Of a DNA stretch of 64,000 bases, positions 56,692 to 64,000 are shown one piece after another (the stretch's first letter is position 1; every line of letters starts with the position of its first letter). The notes beneath the pieces are model-generated. The model did not search any database. It saw nothing but the letters and a program-made list of their open reading frames with translations, and was not told where the DNA came from. The translations under genes were made by a program, and so were the position numbers. This DNA is from Oleiagrimonas sp963747595 (GTDB lineage Bacteria; Pseudomonadota; Gammaproteobacteria; Xanthomonadales; Rhodanobacteraceae): assembly GCA_963747595.1 (NCBI GenBank), contig CAVVFO010000002.1:1550001-1614000 (forward strand), written 5' to 3'.

Positions 56692-56707
56692 GGACGTATA
56701 GACGTCT
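56692..56707. promoter_or_regulatory. Two tandem met boxes upstream of the MetJ-H1 gene
   Basis: Plus-strand octamers GGACGTAT and AGACGTCT are contiguous; the second is a perfect MetJ consensus. With flanks the site reads ATTGGACGTATAGACGTCTA, and the metX operator on the minus strand reads ATTGGACGTCTAAACGTCCA, 17 of 20 identical. The site is about 100 bases upstream of the best promoter for the MetJ-H1 gene and past the gcvPA terminator, so autoregulation is the likely use. Confidence 0.6.
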
Positions 56708-56807
56708 ATTCAAAATTCACCCATTGCATCGCAGGCCTGCTCAGGCCTCACCACGCGAGGCTTTGGGCGAGAAGGCAAGAGGTCCCGGCCTCGCATCCGG
56801 GCAACAC

Positions 56808-56848
56808 AAAAAAACCGCTGCGGGCGAAATGCCTGCAGCGGTTTTTTT
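56808..56848. terminator. Bidirectional terminator after gcvPA
   Basis: Seven A, a CCGCTGC / GCAGCGG stem around a 13-base loop that itself can pair (GGGC/GCCT), then seven T. Works in either direction; on the minus strand it ends the gcvT-gcvH-gcvPA transcript 19 bases after the gcvPA stop. Confidence 0.85.
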
Positions 56849-56866
56849 GAAGCAATGCAAAAAAAA

Positions 56867-58216
56867 TCAGCCAAGCGCGCTGCGCAAGGCCTGAGCAAAT
56901 CGTTCGATATCGGCGTCCGTCTTGGTCTCGGTTGCACACACCAGAAGAACATCCGGATGCTGCGGATAGTCTTCACCGAGAGCGACCCCCGCGACGATAT
57001 TCTTCTCGGCCAATGCCTCGACCACACCAGCGGCCGGTTTCGGCAGCGTGACGGCCAGCTCATGGAAGAAGGGCTGGTCGAAGCACAGGCTCACGCCGGG
57101 AATAGCAAGCAATGCATCGCGCAACTGGCGCGTTTTTGCCATGCTCGACTTGGCAACGCGGCACAACCCCTGCGGCCCGACCAGGCTCATGTAGATGGTG
57201 GCCGCCGTGACCAGAAGCCCCTGATTGGTGCAGATGTTGGAGGTGGCCTTGCTGCGCCGGATATGCTGTTCACGCGCCTGCAGGGTCAGCACGAATCCTT
57301 CGCGACCATCCACATCGGTGGTGCGGCCGACGATGCGGCCGGGCATCTGCCGCACATGCTTCTGCCGACACGCCAGCAGGCCGAAATACGGGCCGCCCGA
57401 GGACATCGGCACACCCAGCGGCTGACCCTCGCCGCAGACGATATCGGCCCCATGCGTGCCCCACTCGCCCGGCGCGCTCAGAACTGCCAGCGACATGGGA
57501 TTGACCACCGCGATCACCATGGCGGCGCGCCCATGCGCCCATTCGGTGAGGCTGTCCACATCTTCCAGCACGCCGAAGAAGTTCGGCTGCGGCACCACCA
57601 GTGCGGTGAACGGATCGGCTGCGGCACGCTCCAGGTCCGCCATGTCGACGCGGCCCTCCTCCAGCCCGATCTCGACCACCTCGATCTCCTGCAGGCCGAC
57701 GATGGTCTTCAGCGTCTTGCGATACGCGGGATGCACGCTCTCCGGCACCAGCACCCGCCGGGGGCCGCGGCGTACGCAACGCTCGGCCATCAGCACGGCC
57801 TCGGCCAGGGCGGTGGCGCCGTCGTACATGGACGCATTGCTGACATCCATGCCGGTCAGACGCGCCATCATGGTCTGGTATTCATAGATCAGCTGCAGCG
57901 TGCCCTGGCTGGCCTCGGCCTGATATGGCGTGTAGGCGGAATAGAACTCGCCGCGCGAGACGATGGCCCAGACCGCGGCCGGGATATGATGCTCGTAGGC
58001 ACCGGCGCCGGCGAAGTTCAGCGGCGTGCCGTCCTGCGCCGCACGCTCCTTCATCAACCGCGTGACCTCCATCTCGTTGAGACCGGGCGGCACGCCGTCC
58101 AGCGCCGTGACCTTCAACGCCTGCGGAATTTCATCGAACAGGTCCTCGATGTGCTCGACGCCGATGGTCTCGAGCATCTGGCGGACATCGGTCTCGGAGT
58201 GCGGAATGAACGGCAT
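56867..58216 (-). CDS. gcvPA: Glycine dehydrogenase (decarboxylating) subunit 1
   Basis: N-terminal half of the split P-protein, 449 residues; the PLP-binding half GcvPB is not in the window. Start MPFIPHSETDVRQMLETIGV is typical. Further marks are FAGAGAYEHHIPAAVWAI, RGEFYSAYTPYQAEASQGTL, YEYQTMMARLTGMDVSNASM, YDGATALAEA and TSNICTNQGLL. Part of the glycine cleavage complex, which yields CO2, ammonia and methylene-tetrahydrofolate. Third gene of gcvT-gcvH-gcvPA, 147 bases after gcvH, ending at a strong terminator. Confidence 0.95.
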   Translation of the reverse strand: MPFIPHSETDVRQMLETIGVEHIEDLFDEIPQALKVTALDGVPPGLNEMEVTRLMKERAAQDGTPLNFAGAGAYEHHIPAAVWAIVSRGEFYSAYTPYQAEASQGTLQLIYEYQTMMARLTGMDVSNASMYDGATALAEAVLMAERCVRRGPRRVLVPESVHPAYRKTLKTIVGLQEIEVVEIGLEEGRVDMADLERAAADPFTALVVPQPNFFGVLEDVDSLTEWAHGRAAMVIAVVNPMSLAVLSAPGEWGTHGADIVCGEGQPLGVPMSSGGPYFGLLACRQKHVRQMPGRIVGRTTDVDGREGFVLTLQAREQHIRRSKATSNICTNQGLLVTAATIYMSLVGPQGLCRVAKSSMAKTRQLRDALLAIPGVSLCFDQPFFHELAVTLPKPAAGVVEALAEKNIVAGVALGEDYPQHPDVLLVCATETKTDADIERFAQALRSALG

Positions 58217-58363
58217 GGATATATCCGGAAATCTGGAAAGGAAAAATCAGGCGCGATGAACAGGCAGCGACTGCTGTTCGATGCAAAGCGCATGCGGCAT
58301 GGCGCAGACGCGACACTTGGCACGATGCGCCGGGGACATGCCGCGAATACACGGCCGCGGCTT

Positions 58364-58759
58364 TCAGGCGTCTTCGTTCTCGATCAATTCGGCGTAGGCA
58401 TCCGGATCGAGCATCTCGTCGAGCTCATCGGTGCCGTCGACCTTGACCACGAAAATCCAGCCGTCGCCGAATGCATCCTCGTTGATGGTCTCGGGCTTGT
58501 CGGCCAGGCTCTCGTTGACCTCGACGATCTCGCCGGACACCGGCGCGTAGATGTCGGAGGCGGCCTTGACCGATTCCACCACGGCGCAGTTGGTGCCGGC
58601 CTCGGCCCTTGCACCCACTTCGGGCAATTCGACGTACACCAGATCGCCCAGCTGTTCCTGGGCGTGTTCGGAAATGCCCACGCGCACCAGGCCGTCATCT
58701 TCCAGACGCGCCCACTCGTGGGATTTGAGGAATTTCAGATCACCGGGAATCTCGCTCAT
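58364..58759 (-). CDS. gcvH: Glycine cleavage system H protein
   Basis: Lipoyl carrier of 131 residues that shuttles the aminomethyl group between P, T and L proteins. The lipoylated lysine is Lys65 in VVESVKAASDIYAP. Other marks are KSHEWARLEDDGLVRVGISE, QLGDLVYVELPEVG and VNESLADKPETINEDAFGDG. ATG 58757-58759 is well placed. Lies 136 bases after gcvT on the same strand. Confidence 0.97.
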   Translation of the reverse strand: MSEIPGDLKFLKSHEWARLEDDGLVRVGISEHAQEQLGDLVYVELPEVGARAEAGTNCAVVESVKAASDIYAPVSGEIVEVNESLADKPETINEDAFGDGWIFVVKVDGTDELDEMLDPDAYAELIENEDA

Positions 58760-58895
58760 GGCAGGGTCCTTGAAGTCGATTGTGGAAACAGCGGTGGGCG
58801 GCCATCGGAGCCGAAAGCAATTCTAGCTGCAAGATACATGCGCGAACATGCGGCAGACGGGGACGGTTCAGATGCCGGTGGTGCAGTGCTTCGCC

Positions 58896-59975
58896 CTACA
58901 CCTGTGGTTTTCCATCGCGCACAAAGGGGTATTTGACGACGCGCAATGGCAACTCGCGACCACGGATCTCCACGCGCATGTCGTCATGCGAGCCGGCCGG
59001 GACGCGCACGAAGCCGATCGACTTGCCCAGCGTGGGTGCGAACACGCCAGAGAGCACCTCGCCCTCGCCCGCCTCGCAACGCACGCTCTGGCCGTGTCGC
59101 AATACGCCCCTGGCGTCCATCACCACACCCACCATGGCGCGCGGCACCCCTGCGGCCTTCTGTTTTTCCAGCGCGTCGCGGCCGATGAAATCGCGACCTT
59201 CGTCCATGGACACGGTCCAGCCCAGCCGTGCTTCCCAGGGCGTGACCGTCTCGTCCATGTCCTGGCCGTAGAGATTCAGGCCGGCTTCCAGGCGCAACGT
59301 GTCGCGGGCACCCAGACCACAGGGCTTGACGCCGGCATCCAGCAGGCGCTGCCAGAAGGCATTCACGGCTTCCTCGGGCAGGAGGATTTCGAACCCGTCC
59401 TCGCCGGTGTAGCCGGTGCGCGCCAGGAACAGGTCATCGGCCTCGGCGGCTTCGAACTTGCCCAGCGCCGCCACCGTCTCGCGCGCCGCGTCCGACAGAA
59501 GTGACAGGACCTTGTCGCGCGCCTCGGGCCCCTGCACCGCCAGCATGGCGAATTCCGGCCGTTCCCTGACCGTCACTTCGAAAGCCTGCGCCTGCTGTTC
59601 GATCCACGCCAGATCCCGGTCACGGGTGGCGGCGTTGACCACTGCGCGGAAAAAGTCATCGGCAAGGAAATACACGATCAGGTCGTCGATCACCCCGCCG
59701 CGCGTGTTGAGCATGCAAGAGTACAGCGCCTTGCCGTGCTGCTTGAGCTTGTCCACATTGTTGGCCAGCAGATGGCGCATGAACTCGCGCACACGGCTGC
59801 CGTGCAAGTCCACCACCGTCATGTGCGAGACGTCGAACATGCCCGCACCGCGGCGCACCGCGTGATGCTCCTCGATCTGCGAGCCGTAGTTGAGCGGCAT
59901 GTCCCAGCCGCCGAAATCGACCATGCGTGCACCCAGGTCACGGTGTGCCTGATTCAGAGCGGTCTTCTTGGTCAT
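58896..59975 (-). CDS. gcvT: Glycine cleavage system aminomethyltransferase (T protein)
   Basis: Folate-dependent enzyme of 359 residues that releases ammonia and forms methylene-THF. Visible parts: FGGWDMPLNYGSQIEEHHAV, GAGMFDVSHMTVVDLHG, NNVDKLKQHGKALYSCMLN with GGVIDDLIVY, RTGYTGEDGFEILLP, GLGARDTLRLEAGLNLYGQD and DFIGRDAL. ATG 59973-59975 (MTKKTALNQAHRDLG) is chosen; the frame runs on to 60203 into repeat DNA. First gene of the gcv cluster with a recognisable promoter upstream; no glycine riboswitch is visible. Confidence 0.96.
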   Translation of the reverse strand: MTKKTALNQAHRDLGARMVDFGGWDMPLNYGSQIEEHHAVRRGAGMFDVSHMTVVDLHGSRVREFMRHLLANNVDKLKQHGKALYSCMLNTRGGVIDDLIVYFLADDFFRAVVNAATRDRDLAWIEQQAQAFEVTVRERPEFAMLAVQGPEARDKVLSLLSDAARETVAALGKFEAAEADDLFLARTGYTGEDGFEILLPEEAVNAFWQRLLDAGVKPCGLGARDTLRLEAGLNLYGQDMDETVTPWEARLGWTVSMDEGRDFIGRDALEKQKAAGVPRAMVGVVMDARGVLRHGQSVRCEAGEGEVLSGVFAPTLGKSIGFVRVPAGSHDDMRVEIRGRELPLRVVKYPFVRDGKPQV

Positions 59976-60005
59976 GCGGCTCGTCAATCCACGAGGAAAA
60001 CGACC

Positions 60006-60034
60006 ATTATCACCGCGCAACCCGCGCAAGCCAA
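60006..60034 (-). promoter_or_regulatory. Promoter of gcvT-gcvH-gcvPA
   Basis: -35 TTGGCT (60029-60034) and -10 GATAAT (60006-60011) separated by 17 bases, about 30 bases before the gcvT start codon. Confidence 0.6.
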
Positions 60035-60055
60035 CCTCCGTGCTGCGCCATCCGC

Positions 60056-60350
60056 TAAGGAACCTCTGATTGAATCCTGTGCAGGCAGCATCCTGTCCGG
60101 AACGCGCTCTGCGTGTTGGCCGTGGCGCGGCGCAGGCTGGTTGCCTTCGCAAGTCGCGGACAGCGCGCAGGGCGCGTTCCGGACAGGACTTCTTCTTTTG
60201 CAATCAACCTGTTGAAGCCGGTCTGTCTGCGCACAGGGCACCGATCCACCGGCTTGACAGGCAACCAGCCTGCCGGCGCCGGCGTACCGGCACCCTGTGC
60301 GCAGACAGATCCGGTGATGCCTGTACAGGATTCAATCAGAGTTTCCCTAA
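60056..60350. repeat. Nested palindromic repeat, family B
   Basis: The left end (GAACCTCTGATTGAATCCTG) is inverted at the right end (CAGGATTCAATCAGAGTTTC). Inside are a second palindrome (CTGTCCGGAACGCGC at 60096 versus GCGCGTTCCGGACAG at 60170) and a third (TCTGTCTGCGCACAGGG at 60219 versus CCCTGTGCGCAGACAGA at 60292). The right half matches 63700-63835. No gene; the apparent extension of the gcvT frame into it is incidental. Confidence 0.75.
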
Positions 60351-60352
60351 CG

Positions 60353-60461
60353 GTAGGGCGGCTCAAGGAGCGCCAGCGACGGAGCCGCCTGTTTGCGGCA
60401 GCGTCGGAGATTTGAGGCAAGCAGGCGGATCCGTCGCGCTGCTCCTTGATCAGCCCTACGG
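60353..60461. repeat. Palindromic intergenic repeat, family A
   Basis: 109 bases bounded by GTAGGGCGGCTCAAGGAGCG and GCTCCTTGATCAGCCCTAC, nearly the same sequence and length as the copy at 22322-22430. It abuts family B on one side and the alkB stop codon on the other. Confidence 0.8.
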
Positions 60462-61079
60462 TTTGACTATCTGCCGAAACGTGAGATTGACCCGCGGCCC
60501 GATCGCGGCGCGTGTGCGCGGCAGGGCGTGGCGGTAATTGGCCTGGGTGGATCCTGCCAGGCGCAGCACGCTGCCATGCGGAAGGTCCAGGAAAACGCTG
60601 CGGGCACCACGCTCGCGGCGTTTCAGGGCAAAGCGTCGCCGGGCCCCCAGACTGACGCTGGCGATCACCGGCTCGGCGCCGAGTTCGGGTTCGTCGTCGC
60701 TGTGCCAGCCCATCGCATCGGCGCCATCGCGATACAGGTTGGCCAGCACGCTGTTGAATGGCGCGCTGCAGGCTTCGCTCAGGCGGGGCCGCAGTGCAGC
60801 CAGTACCGGTGGCCAGGGATGCGGCTGGAAGCGGGTGCCCGAATAGCGGTAATCCAGGCCGGGTTCACCCACCCAGCAGCTGAGTCGCGGCGCATCCACG
60901 TCCCGCCCGAAGATGCGCAGCCGATGCTGTTGCCACTCGAGCTGATCCAGCAGCGCAGCGAACAGCGCATCGGCTGCGGCAGCCCCCAACCACTGCGCGG
61001 CCAGTCGCACGTCGGCCCCGGGCAGATCGATCGCCTCGAAGCCCGGAGCCTCAAACAGCCCGGGCGCGTTGATAGACAT
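60456..61079 (-). CDS. alkB: AlkB-type 2-oxoglutarate/Fe(II) dioxygenase
   Basis: DNA/RNA repair or modification dioxygenase of 207 residues, of the short ALKBH2/3-like bacterial type. Iron ligands are His126 and Asp128 (MGWHSDDEPEL) and His184 (YRHALPRT). 2-oxoglutarate-binding arginines are in GPRVNLTFRQI. The substrate-lid region reads PRLSCWVGEPGLDYRYSG. ATG 61077-61079 follows an in-frame GTG two codons upstream. It overlaps the methyltransferase gene by 29 bases and is probably co-transcribed with it. Confidence 0.9.
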   Translation of the reverse strand: MSINAPGLFEAPGFEAIDLPGADVRLAAQWLGAAAADALFAALLDQLEWQQHRLRIFGRDVDAPRLSCWVGEPGLDYRYSGTRFQPHPWPPVLAALRPRLSEACSAPFNSVLANLYRDGADAMGWHSDDEPELGAEPVIASVSLGARRRFALKRRERGARSVFLDLPHGSVLRLAGSTQANYRHALPRTRAAIGPRVNLTFRQIVKP

Positions 61080-61668
61080 ACACACTGGCCGGCGGCAGGT
61101 TTTTCCAGGCGAAACACGTGCGCTCTCCGCGCAGCCCCAGTTCGGCGCGCAGTGCGCGCGACACCGGGCTGAACGGACCGTAGGTGAACTGGATCAGGCG
61201 GCCGTCCGGGCCCATCGCATCGAACGCCACCTGAAGAATCTCGCGCTGCGCGGCCACGGGCATGGACAGGAGCCCCAGGCCGCTGACGATGGCATCGACA
61301 GGCCCTTCGTGCGCAAACTTGATGCGCTGGATGACCTCCTGCAACCGGCACGCATCCGTGCAGCTGACATGCACATCCGGAAAGCGCTGCAACAACAGGT
61401 CGTGCAGCGCGCGATTCAATTCGAACACCAGCAGGCGCCGCGGCTCGATGCCGCAGCGCAATACTTCGCGCGTGATCACGCCCGTACCGCCCCCCAGCTC
61501 CACCACGCGGCGGCAATCCGCCGGCAGCGCCGCAGCCATCAACCGTGCCAATTGCCTCCCGGATGGTGCGATGGCCGCGGTGCGCAACGGGTCACGCAGC
61601 CACTGGCGGAAAAAAATCCCCCACTGCATCGGCAGGGACAGGTGCGTCGATGCGTTGTTTCGAATCAT
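61051..61668 (-). CDS. SAM-dependent methyltransferase (phospholipid N-methyltransferase-like)
   Basis: Class I methyltransferase of 205 residues. The SAM loop is VVELGGGTGVIT (55-66) with the acidic end of the next strand in LLVFELNRAL. The N-terminal FFRQWLRDPLRTAAIAPSGR and the middle GPVDAIVSGLGLLSMP recall PmtA-type phosphatidylethanolamine methyltransferases and rRNA-dimethylase-like proteins. Substrate is inference only. Uses SAM, the same cofactor controlled elsewhere in the window. It starts upstream of and overlaps alkB. Confidence 0.78.
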   Translation of the reverse strand: MIRNNASTHLSLPMQWGIFFRQWLRDPLRTAAIAPSGRQLARLMAAALPADCRRVVELGGGTGVITREVLRCGIEPRRLLVFELNRALHDLLLQRFPDVHVSCTDACRLQEVIQRIKFAHEGPVDAIVSGLGLLSMPVAAQREILQVAFDAMGPDGRLIQFTYGPFSPVSRALRAELGLRGERTCFAWKNLPPASVYVYQRARAV

Positions 61669-61991
61669 CGCTCATCCTCTATCTTTCCAAGGTCGGAGGC
61701 GTGCGGATCCGTCGTTGCAGCGCAACCATGGGGCACGCGCCATTGCAGGTGCGCGAACCGGTCATTGTGGATGTATCACCGTTAGCAAAGAGATAAGACA
61801 CTCCTCACGCGGCATCGCCTCTTCATACACGTCTTTTGAGTACATCTGGCTTGTGCCTGAAGACTGCCGGCAAGACGAACTCTTCCTATCCGTCATACCG
61901 GCGAAAGCCGGGATGACGCGCCGGGAAACAGCTTATTTTTGCGGCGGTACAAAAGCGAGATGGGATCAAGCGACAGCTTCACCCAGAGCCA
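61669..61991. other. Intergenic region with one REP arm, no gene
   Basis: 323 bases between the methyltransferase start and the amidase stop. Contains the family C REP unit GTCATACCGGCGAAAGCCGGGATGAC (61892-61917, itself a palindrome) and otherwise ordinary sequence. A fragment TGCGGATCCGTCG near 61702 echoes family A. No small frame with a ribosome site is convincing. Confidence 0.5.
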
Positions 61992-63410
61992 TCATGCGAC
62001 CCGCTCCGCACGTGCCGGCACCACCGGATATTCGGGCGCGGCATCCAGCGTGGAGGCGCACACCTGCGCCAGCTCCAGCAAGCGCAGATCGGAGCCGCGC
62101 GGGCCGATGAACTGCAGCCCCACCGGCATGCCATTCGGCAACGCCCCCATGGGGATGCTCACCGCCGGACAGGCCGCCAGAGAGGCAAAACTGGTGAGGT
62201 CGGCCTGATTGTCCGGCACGGCGCCATCCAGCGGGAACGCGCCCTGCGGCGTGGTCGGCAGCACCAGCACATCCACCTGGGCGAACAGCCGGCGCATCTT
62301 CAGCGTGGCGGCGTCCAGCACCCGATCGGCGGCCGCATAGTCGGCCGCCGTCTTGCCCGCGGCGTACTCCAGCATGCGCCGGAACGGATCGGACACGGGA
62401 TGATCGGTATCGGCCAGATCCGCGGCGAATGTACCCAGCATTTCCGCCTCCATCAGCAACAGGCCGGCGCGCCGCGAGCGCGTGAAATCCCAGTCGCCGA
62501 AATCCACATCGTGACGCTCGCCCAGCTCGTGCGGCAACTTTTCCAGTGCCTGGGCGAAGACCGCGGCGACCTCGGCATCCACACCGATGGTGTCCAGACC
62601 GGTCAGCACACCGGTGCGCAAGCGGCCCGGCTCCCAGTCCGGCGGCGAAAACGCCACGCGACGATGCCGCGAACGCGGATCGTCGGCATCGTAGCCGGCC
62701 AGCATCTGCAGCAGAACGGTCAGGTCATCCACGCAACGCGCCAGCAGACCCACCGCATCCAGGCGCCGCGCGGCCGGTACCAGGCCACGCGTGGAAATCT
62801 CGCCATGCGTCGGCTTCAACGCGAACACCCCGCAATAACTGGCCGGGATGCGCACCGACCCCAGGCTGTCGGAGCCGATCGCGGCCACCGCCAGGCCCGC
62901 TGCAACCGCCGCCGCCGCGCCACCCGAGGAGCCGCCCGCGGTCCACCCCTGCCGATGCGGATTGTGCGTGGCGCCGGTATGCGCATTGTGCGTGACCGCG
63001 CCCAGTGCGCCTTCGTCCATGTTGGTCTTGCCCAGCAGCAGCGCCCCGGCCGCGCGCAGTCGCGCCACCACATGCGCATCGTGCTCGGCCGGTGCATCGC
63101 GCCCCGGCAGGCCGGCACGGGTCGGCCAGCCGGCGATGTCGAAATTGCCCTTGACCGCCAGCGGGATACCGTCCAGCCGGCCGATGACGCCTTCGCTGCG
63201 CCGCCGCTGCGCGCCGCCCACCTGCTCGGCAAGCAGGGCCGGCCGCGTATCGGTAAACGCATTGAGGGTCGGGTTCAGCGATTCGATGGCGTCCTGATAG
63301 GCATCGGCCACGGCCTGCGGCCGCGTTCGGCCGATCGCCAGCCAGTGCAGCAACTGGCACATGCCGGCGCGGCGAAGATCCATGGGTTGAAGCGGCGGCG
63401 GCGTGTTCAT
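61992..63410 (-). CDS. Amidase signature family amidohydrolase
   Basis: Enzyme of 472 residues with the Ser-cisSer-Lys triad: Lys87 in GIPLAVKGNFD, cis-Ser162 in TAGGSSGGAAAAVAAG and nucleophile Ser185 in SDSLGSVRIPAS. The usual DxGGSxR reads DSLGSVR, with Leu in place of the first Gly. Later parts (VLVLPTTPQGAFPLDG, CPAVSIPMG, GMPVGLQFIGP) are typical of AtzF/allophanate hydrolase-like or GatA-like amidases. No GatB/GatC lie nearby, so a stand-alone amidase is more likely. ATG 63408-63410 has AGGA upstream; an open frame extends to 63545 through a repeat. Confidence 0.88.
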   Translation of the reverse strand: MNTPPPLQPMDLRRAGMCQLLHWLAIGRTRPQAVADAYQDAIESLNPTLNAFTDTRPALLAEQVGGAQRRRSEGVIGRLDGIPLAVKGNFDIAGWPTRAGLPGRDAPAEHDAHVVARLRAAGALLLGKTNMDEGALGAVTHNAHTGATHNPHRQGWTAGGSSGGAAAAVAAGLAVAAIGSDSLGSVRIPASYCGVFALKPTHGEISTRGLVPAARRLDAVGLLARCVDDLTVLLQMLAGYDADDPRSRHRRVAFSPPDWEPGRLRTGVLTGLDTIGVDAEVAAVFAQALEKLPHELGERHDVDFGDWDFTRSRRAGLLLMEAEMLGTFAADLADTDHPVSDPFRRMLEYAAGKTAADYAAADRVLDAATLKMRRLFAQVDVLVLPTTPQGAFPLDGAVPDNQADLTSFASLAACPAVSIPMGALPNGMPVGLQFIGPRGSDLRLLELAQVCASTLDAAPEYPVVPARAERVA

Positions 63411-63539
63411 TGAGGTCCTGTAGTGTTCATTGAGGTCTGTATGTAATGATTGCGGATCGGAAGCGTGCGAAGGAGAACCCATGATTGAATCCAGCGCATG
63501 CGCCATCCGGTTCAGACCCGAAGGGTGCTTACTTAACGC

Positions 63540-63629
63540 CGTCATCCCCGCGGAAGCGGGATCCAGCGCCTTTCATCTCGGCCGGCACCCTTGACGTCAC
63601 TGGATTCCCGCTTTCGCGGGAATGACGGG
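63540..63629. repeat. REP doublet, family C
   Basis: Two inverted units: CGTCATCCCCGCGGAAGCGG at 63540 and CGCTTTCGCGGGAATGACGG ending at 63629, each itself palindromic and flanked by ATCCAG / CTGGAT. This is the GTCATTCCCGCGAAAGCGGG type widespread in xanthomonads and some other proteobacteria. Confidence 0.8.
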
Positions 63630-63689
63630 CTTTCCCAACCATTGCTTGAGTAAGTGCTATCCGGTTCAAACCCCTTCATTTTAAAATCA

Positions 63690-63835
63690 ATCCGTTGGAG
63701 ACGGTTTGTCTCCCCGCATCTCGCCGGGCTGCCGCCTCGAAAGGCTATCAGTCTTTCGCCACCGAGATCGCGGCAAATTACGGGCAGACCGATCCGGTGA
63801 CGCGCGTGCTGGATTCAATCAGGAGATCCTAAGGT
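63690..63835. repeat. Family B repeat, half copy
   Basis: AATCAATCCGTTGGAGACGG through GCAGACCGATCCGGTGACG and GGATTCAATCAGGAGATCC matches the right half of the nested repeat at 60056-60350. The left terminal arm is missing, so this is a truncated copy between the amidase and the next gene. Confidence 0.6.
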
Positions 63836-63961
63836 AACCATTTGCCGCCCGTCTCGCGAATCAAGGACAATGGGCTCGGTTGTCCGTGCAGCGTGCCGTG
63901 GCGGCGCGACACCATACCTTACGCCGAAGACGGCATTGCCCTCATCCCACAGGAGCGCCCC

Positions 63962-64000
63962 ATGAGCGAACGCGAAACGATGCAGTACGACGTCGTCACA
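63962..64000 (+). CDS. Start of probable electron-transfer flavoprotein-ubiquinone oxidoreductase
   Basis: Only 13 codons are in the window (MSERETMQYDVVT). This start, with CACAGGAG seven bases upstream of the ATG, closely resembles the N-terminus of xanthomonad ETF-QO, where it leads into the FAD-binding GAGPAGL loop. That enzyme would pass electrons from FadE-type dehydrogenases to ubiquinone. The call rests on a very short stretch. Confidence 0.45.
   Translation, partial: MSERETMQYDVVT

Noticed and set aside
59976..60055. Glycine riboswitch upstream of gcvT
   Set aside because: Only about 80 bases separate the start codon from repeat DNA, and no tandem aptamer signature is visible.
59976..60203. 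N-terminal extension of gcvT by 76 codons
   Set aside because: Extension lies in promoter and repeat DNA and is not part of the T-protein family.

Overview
The window is high-GC DNA from a gammaproteobacterium, most likely order Xanthomonadales and probably Rhodanobacteraceae or a close relative. The lineage call is inference. It rests on the MetX-MetB-Hom methionine operon behind a SAM-I riboswitch, a 475-residue AhcY behind an SAH riboswitch, GTP-dependent PEPCK, two-component propeller hybrid kinases, and REP-like repeats between many genes. About 50 protein genes are supported, one cut off at each end. No rRNA, tRNA, CRISPR array or intact transposase gene was seen.

Layout. 1-5.4 kb: M28 peptidase (cut), YajD, an S9 peptidase, a DUF421 membrane protein and an alpha/beta hydrolase. 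5.4-10.5 kb: a group II intron relic directly behind the ahcY terminator, ahcY with an SAH riboswitch, ppc and a GIY-YIG protein. 10.5-20.3 kb: nhaA, a large hybrid sensor kinase, and a five-gene operon of two DUF697-type GTPases around YceI / cytochrome b561 / YceI. 20.5-28.6 kb: glutaredoxin-like protein, sdaA, an amino acid permease, and the metX-metB-hom operon. 28.6-38.7 kb: prfC, formaldehyde detoxification (adhC, fghA), fadE with an esterase and a TetR regulator, and pckG. 38.9-48.7 kb: an ECF sigma / membrane partner / DUF4097 operon, an outer-membrane-like protein, a GGDEF-EAL protein, hslO, mtgA, a glycosyltransferase and a CBS protein. 48.8-64 kb: nucleotide-transporter-like MFS protein, M48 protease, LemA, beta-lactamase-fold hydrolase, TonB, a MetJ fusion, gcvT-gcvH-gcvPA, AlkB, a methyltransferase, an amidase and the start of a probable ETF-ubiquinone oxidoreductase.

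The main discovery is at 55684-56529. This gene encodes a protein whose first ~77 residues are a well-conserved MetJ methionine repressor, including the DNA-contact strand and the SAM-site residues. The usual short C-terminal helix is replaced by about 200 residues of lysine/alanine-rich histone-H1-like repeats. The metX-metB-hom promoter carries four contiguous 8-bp met-box-like repeats over its -35 element, followed at the transcription start by a canonical SAM-I riboswitch. Two further met boxes, one a perfect consensus, lie upstream of the MetJ-H1 gene itself. ahcY has an SAH riboswitch, and the glycine cleavage genes that feed one-carbon units to methionine synthesis lie next to the MetJ fusion. 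The window therefore shows layered SAM/SAH sensing: a protein repressor with a chromatin-like tail plus two riboswitch classes.

Secondary discoveries are the 5' relic of a group II intron that begins exactly after the T-tract of the ahcY terminator, a ~270 bp MITE-like element at 48010-48278, and at least three families of dispersed palindromic repeats. Coordinates and starts were read by eye. Homology statements come from recognising conserved motifs, not from a database search.
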